5,682 bases of DNA from Marinospirillum sp. (GTDB taxonomy: Bacteria > Pseudomonadota > Gammaproteobacteria > Pseudomonadales > Halomonadaceae), in assembly GCF_014859565.1 (NCBI RefSeq), contig NZ_JACUUA010000201.1, positions 1 through 5,682 of the forward strand, in the 5' to 3' direction. A program made the translations under genes and the position numbers. The notes beneath the pieces were generated by a model. That model made no database searches and was not told where the DNA came from. It worked only from the letters and a program-made list of their open reading frames with translations. Positions 5,137 through 5,682 of the stretch are shown piece by piece; position 1 is the stretch's first letter, and each line of letters begins with the position of its first letter.

Positions 5137-5682
5137 ATGAAAAAATTGATTAAGGCCTCAATCTTTGTGCTGGGTGCATCTCTCGCTTCAGCTGGCCTGC
5201 ATGCTGAAGACCGGATTGAAGTGGCTGCAGAAAAAACCCAAAACGAGCAAATGATCAATCGCGCTGCAGGTTACCTGATTCTGGGTAAGCAGCTAACCCC
5301 AATGGTGGATGGCTCAGGTATTGGTGTGGATGCCAAAGCTATGGCATCCACTTTCGAGGCCATGAACGGCATGTTCGGCGGCTACCAGGATAATGTTTTC
5401 CTGATGGGCGGTGGCCGTTATCTCAGCGGTGATGGCACTCGTAGCTACGGCTACGATTCCAGCCTGGATCAGAAGGAGGACTCCACCTACTTCTCGATGT
5501 TTGCAGGTATGGGATACGTGCATGATGTGGGTGGCTTTGATCAAAGCAAAAGCGTCAGTCTGAAGGTCTTTTTGGCTTTAGGTATGGGCTATGCATCTGC
5601 TGATACTGAGCATGATGGCTTTAATGATTACACCTTTGAAGACAGCGGTGTGCATGTGCATTACCACTCAGGTCTGCTGCTG
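5137..5682 (+). CDS. Exported protein with outer-membrane beta-barrel character, 3' end cut by window
   Basis: The reading frame is open for 182 codons to the window edge, with no stop. The ATG is supported by AAGGAA six bases upstream. Residues 1-23 are a clear Sec signal peptide: KK near the start, a hydrophobic core from about residue 8, and likely cleavage at ASA (17-19) or after A23. The mature part begins with a polar, probably helical stretch (24-45). It continues with glycine- and aromatic-rich segments that alternate in beta-strand fashion, such as VFLMGGGRYL (87-96), TYFSMFAGMGYVHDVGGF (117-134) and VSLKVFLALGMGYASA (140-155), with acidic turns between them. This pattern suits an outer-membrane barrel, but I cannot name a family and the C-terminal signature is outside the window. 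It is transcribed divergently from the 113-residue gene. Confidence 0.85.
   Translation, partial: MKKLIKASIFVLGASLASAGLHAEDRIEVAAEKTQNEQMINRAAGYLILGKQLTPMVDGSGIGVDAKAMASTFEAMNGMFGGYQDNVFLMGGGRYLSGDGTRSYGYDSSLDQKEDSTYFSMFAGMGYVHDVGGFDQSKSVSLKVFLALGMGYASADTEHDGFNDYTFEDSGVHVHYHSGLLL

Overview
The window looks like an accessory or mobile-element region of a Gram-negative proteobacterium, most likely a gammaproteobacterium. The MinD protein is close to the Escherichia coli type, ribosome binding sites are classical Shine-Dalgarno matches, one product is a DsbC/DsbG-like periplasmic thiol-disulfide protein, and the right edge carries an exported protein with outer-membrane character. I cannot name the species, and nothing here proves a plasmid or an integrative element. 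That reading rests on the odd gene mix and two unrecognised genes.

Layout from left to right. Positions 1-289 hold no credible gene. A folded-looking stretch (about 26-238) with several inverted repeats ends in a strong bidirectional terminator at 239-266. Positions 290-4951 carry six genes on the minus strand. In transcription order they are an unrecognised 113-residue protein (4951-4610), an unrecognised 490-residue soluble protein (4435-2963), a membrane protein that is only the N-terminal half of a type IV prepilin peptidase (2901-2434), minD (2434-1607), minE (1610-1275) and a membrane-anchored DsbG-like protein with a CPHC active site (1294-290). The last four genes overlap one another or abut, and the 490-residue gene is only 61 bases upstream of them. 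A candidate promoter and an inverted repeat lie in the 174-base gap before the 490-residue gene. From 4952 to 5136 there is a divergent intergenic region with an 8-bp direct repeat and a perfect 10-bp inverted repeat. From 5137 to the window end an exported, probably outer-membrane, protein is encoded on the plus strand and is cut off by the edge.

The main point of interest is the central operon. It encodes a complete-looking MinD ATPase and its partner MinE, the pair that makes membrane-bound pole-to-pole patterns, but no MinC, the division inhibitor that normally travels with them. They are instead tightly coupled to a prepilin-peptidase-like membrane fragment lacking the protease half, a periplasmic disulfide protein and an unknown soluble protein. 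My inference is that the Min oscillator has been recruited here to position something other than the division inhibitor, for example an envelope-spanning secretion, conjugation or pilus complex whose parts need disulfide handling. This is a hypothesis from gene order only.
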